This document shows, piece by piece, positions 20,883-21,847 of a stretch of 21,847 bases of DNA; the stretch's first letter is position 1; the number at the start of each line of letters is the position of its first letter. Origin of the DNA: Prevotella sp. CAG:1058 (GTDB taxonomy: Bacteria > Bacteroidota > Bacteroidia > Bacteroidales > Bacteroidaceae); contig HF986728.1 in NCBI GenBank assembly GCA_000433175.1, positions 14,166 through 36,012 of the forward strand, read 5' to 3'. The notes beneath the pieces were generated by a model that did not search any database, was not told where the DNA came from, and saw only the letters and a program-made list of their open reading frames with translations. The position numbers and the translations under genes were made by a program.

Positions 20883-21847
20883 CACTCCAAATTAAAATCT
20901 CCGATGCTTATAATATCGTTATCATCGCTTACCGTCACTGACGGCTGCCATGTCCTTACGTGGATGCAGGGCATCGACTCGTTACGGAAGTCCCACAGCA
21001 GGAAAAGGTAGCCGTCGTCAGCATAACGGTCGCTCTTGTATTTCTGTCTCAGAATGACTCCGTAGATGCCGTCCATCGTCGGATGGCGCATTATGCGGAA
21101 ATCCGAGAACTTCACGTCTATACTCTTACTGTCAGCAAAAGCCTTGCCAAGACGTGTTATGTATTCCTTTTTCGTCCTTATATTATACTTCACACGCTCC
21201 GACGTCATGAACCTGCCTTCTTCAGACGAGCCAGTCTTTACCACATTGCCCACAACTATCAGCGCATGTTCACTGAATATCTGTTTCAGGAAGTCGATGT
21301 CTTTCGTCGTATAAGCTGCACGCAGGTGTTCACAGTAATTGAGTATCACCCTGCGCCGGTTGCCGTCCTTTACCGAAAGCCGTCCTGAAAGCACCTTGGC
21401 AGCTTCTTTATAGAAAGGATTGCTTTGGGCGATGCCTCTCAAGTCAGAGTCTGTCATGCCGCCCCGGCCCGCTTGTCCTGACGTGCTTGTGCCGCCTGCC
21501 GGTGCTTCGTCTGCCGGTATTTCATCAGGCATCGAGATGCTGCTTTGAGCTTCCGCCACGGCAGGAACTTGCGCTGCTGTATTAAAGAATACGACATTGC
21601 CATCGCGGTCTATGAAGCCTTCACGACGAGTGCCGTTCTCTCTGAAGCGCAACCTGCCGTCACGGAACCTGGTGTCAATCAAGCAGTTGTGCAGCGGGAT
21701 GCTGAACAACTGTCTGCCGCCGGCATCTTCAACTGCATAAATCTTGTCGCCCCACGAGTTTGTCTTATACACAAGTTCCAGTCCTTCATACCGTCCGAAC
21801 CTGTGTACCGTGTTGTCTTTTTGCAAGCCGGAGGCATGCGGCAGCCA
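20882..21847 (-). CDS. conserved protein with possible NTF2-like region, 5' end beyond the window
   Basis: At least 322 codons. The frame is open to the window edge (reading WLPHASGLQKDN...), and the first possible start inside is only a TTG at 21826, so the true start probably lies outside. N-terminal part has short beta repeats (YEGLELVYKTNSWGDKIYAV, then LRFRENGTRREGFIDRDGNV) like WG/KWG-type repeats. A low-complexity linker follows (about 95-130, rich in A, G, S, P). The C-terminal 170 residues look NTF2-like: a helix NYCEHLRAAYTTKDIDFLKQ, IFSEHALIVVG, then strands ending IHVRTWQP. No signal peptide is visible in the part shown. It is the first visible gene of the kinase operon. Confidence 0.65.
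   Translation of the reverse strand, partial: WLPHASGLQKDNTVHRFGRYEGLELVYKTNSWGDKIYAVEDAGGRQLFSIPLHNCLIDTRFRDGRLRFRENGTRREGFIDRDGNVVFFNTAAQVPAVAEAQSSISMPDEIPADEAPAGGTSTSGQAGRGGMTDSDLRGIAQSNPFYKEAAKVLSGRLSVKDGNRRRVILNYCEHLRAAYTTKDIDFLKQIFSEHALIVVGNVVKTGSSEEGRFMTSERVKYNIRTKKEYITRLGKAFADSKSIDVKFSDFRIMRHPTMDGIYGVILRQKYKSDRYADDGYLFLLWDFRNESMPCIHVRTWQPSVTVSDDNDIISIGDFNLE

Overview
The window looks like a chromosomal segment of a Bacteroidales bacterium, most like Prevotella or a close relative. Grounds: promoters of the Bacteroidetes type (TTTG, about 20 bases, TAnnTTTG), lipoproteins with an acidic run after the lipobox cysteine, a BspA-like leucine-rich-repeat lipoprotein, and Bacteroidetes-type integrase and small mobile-element proteins. 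The host DNA is GC-richer and every host gene visible is on the minus strand. A block of about 9.8 kb in the middle is clearly AT-rich and carries genes on both strands.

Host left part (1-2747): two glycosyltransferase-type genes and a low-molecular-weight protein tyrosine phosphatase (LMW-PTP), as in surface polysaccharide loci. Host right part (12543-21847), read right to left: a five-gene run coupled by tiny overlaps (conserved protein with possible NTF2-like region, outer-membrane-barrel-like protein, BspA-like lipoprotein, possible regulator, membrane-anchored Ser/Thr kinase), then argS, a 586-bp unit with perfect 34-bp inverted ends carrying a four-helix-bundle gene, an RNase HI gene, and a maltose O-acetyltransferase-like gene.

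The central block (2748-12556) is an integrated element. Its ends are marked by a perfect 14-bp direct repeat that lies inside the coding sequence of the LMW-PTP. The severed original start of that gene (reading MKSILFVCLG) is still present at 12571, just downstream of the acetyltransferase gene. At the other end the element supplies a new in-frame start and 16 further codons ahead of the core, so the phosphatase reads through as MKEYN...KILFVCLGNICRSP. The element therefore cuts an operon, decapitates a gene and re-heads it, probably under an element-borne promoter.

Element cargo from left to right: a protein with the three motifs of a minimal family-A DNA polymerase; a 56-residue NUMOD3 DNA-binding protein behind a tandem decamer; an HTH-DNA methyltransferase fusion with a variant catalytic motif (DLPF) and a small partner; a WYL_2/DUF2693-like small protein and two further small proteins, under two near-duplicate promoters; a core-only tyrosine recombinase with all catalytic residues; a probable structured RNA of about 255 nt with its own promoter box and terminator; two zinc-ribbon membrane proteins and a lipoprotein; and the large tyrosine integrase next to the right end. 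No relaxase, type IV secretion, capsid or terminase gene is visible, so the class of the element (mobilizable island, satellite, other) stays open.

Strongest observations: the re-headed phosphatase gene, the structured RNA, the polymerase-like protein, and the inverted-repeat-bounded four-helix-bundle unit.
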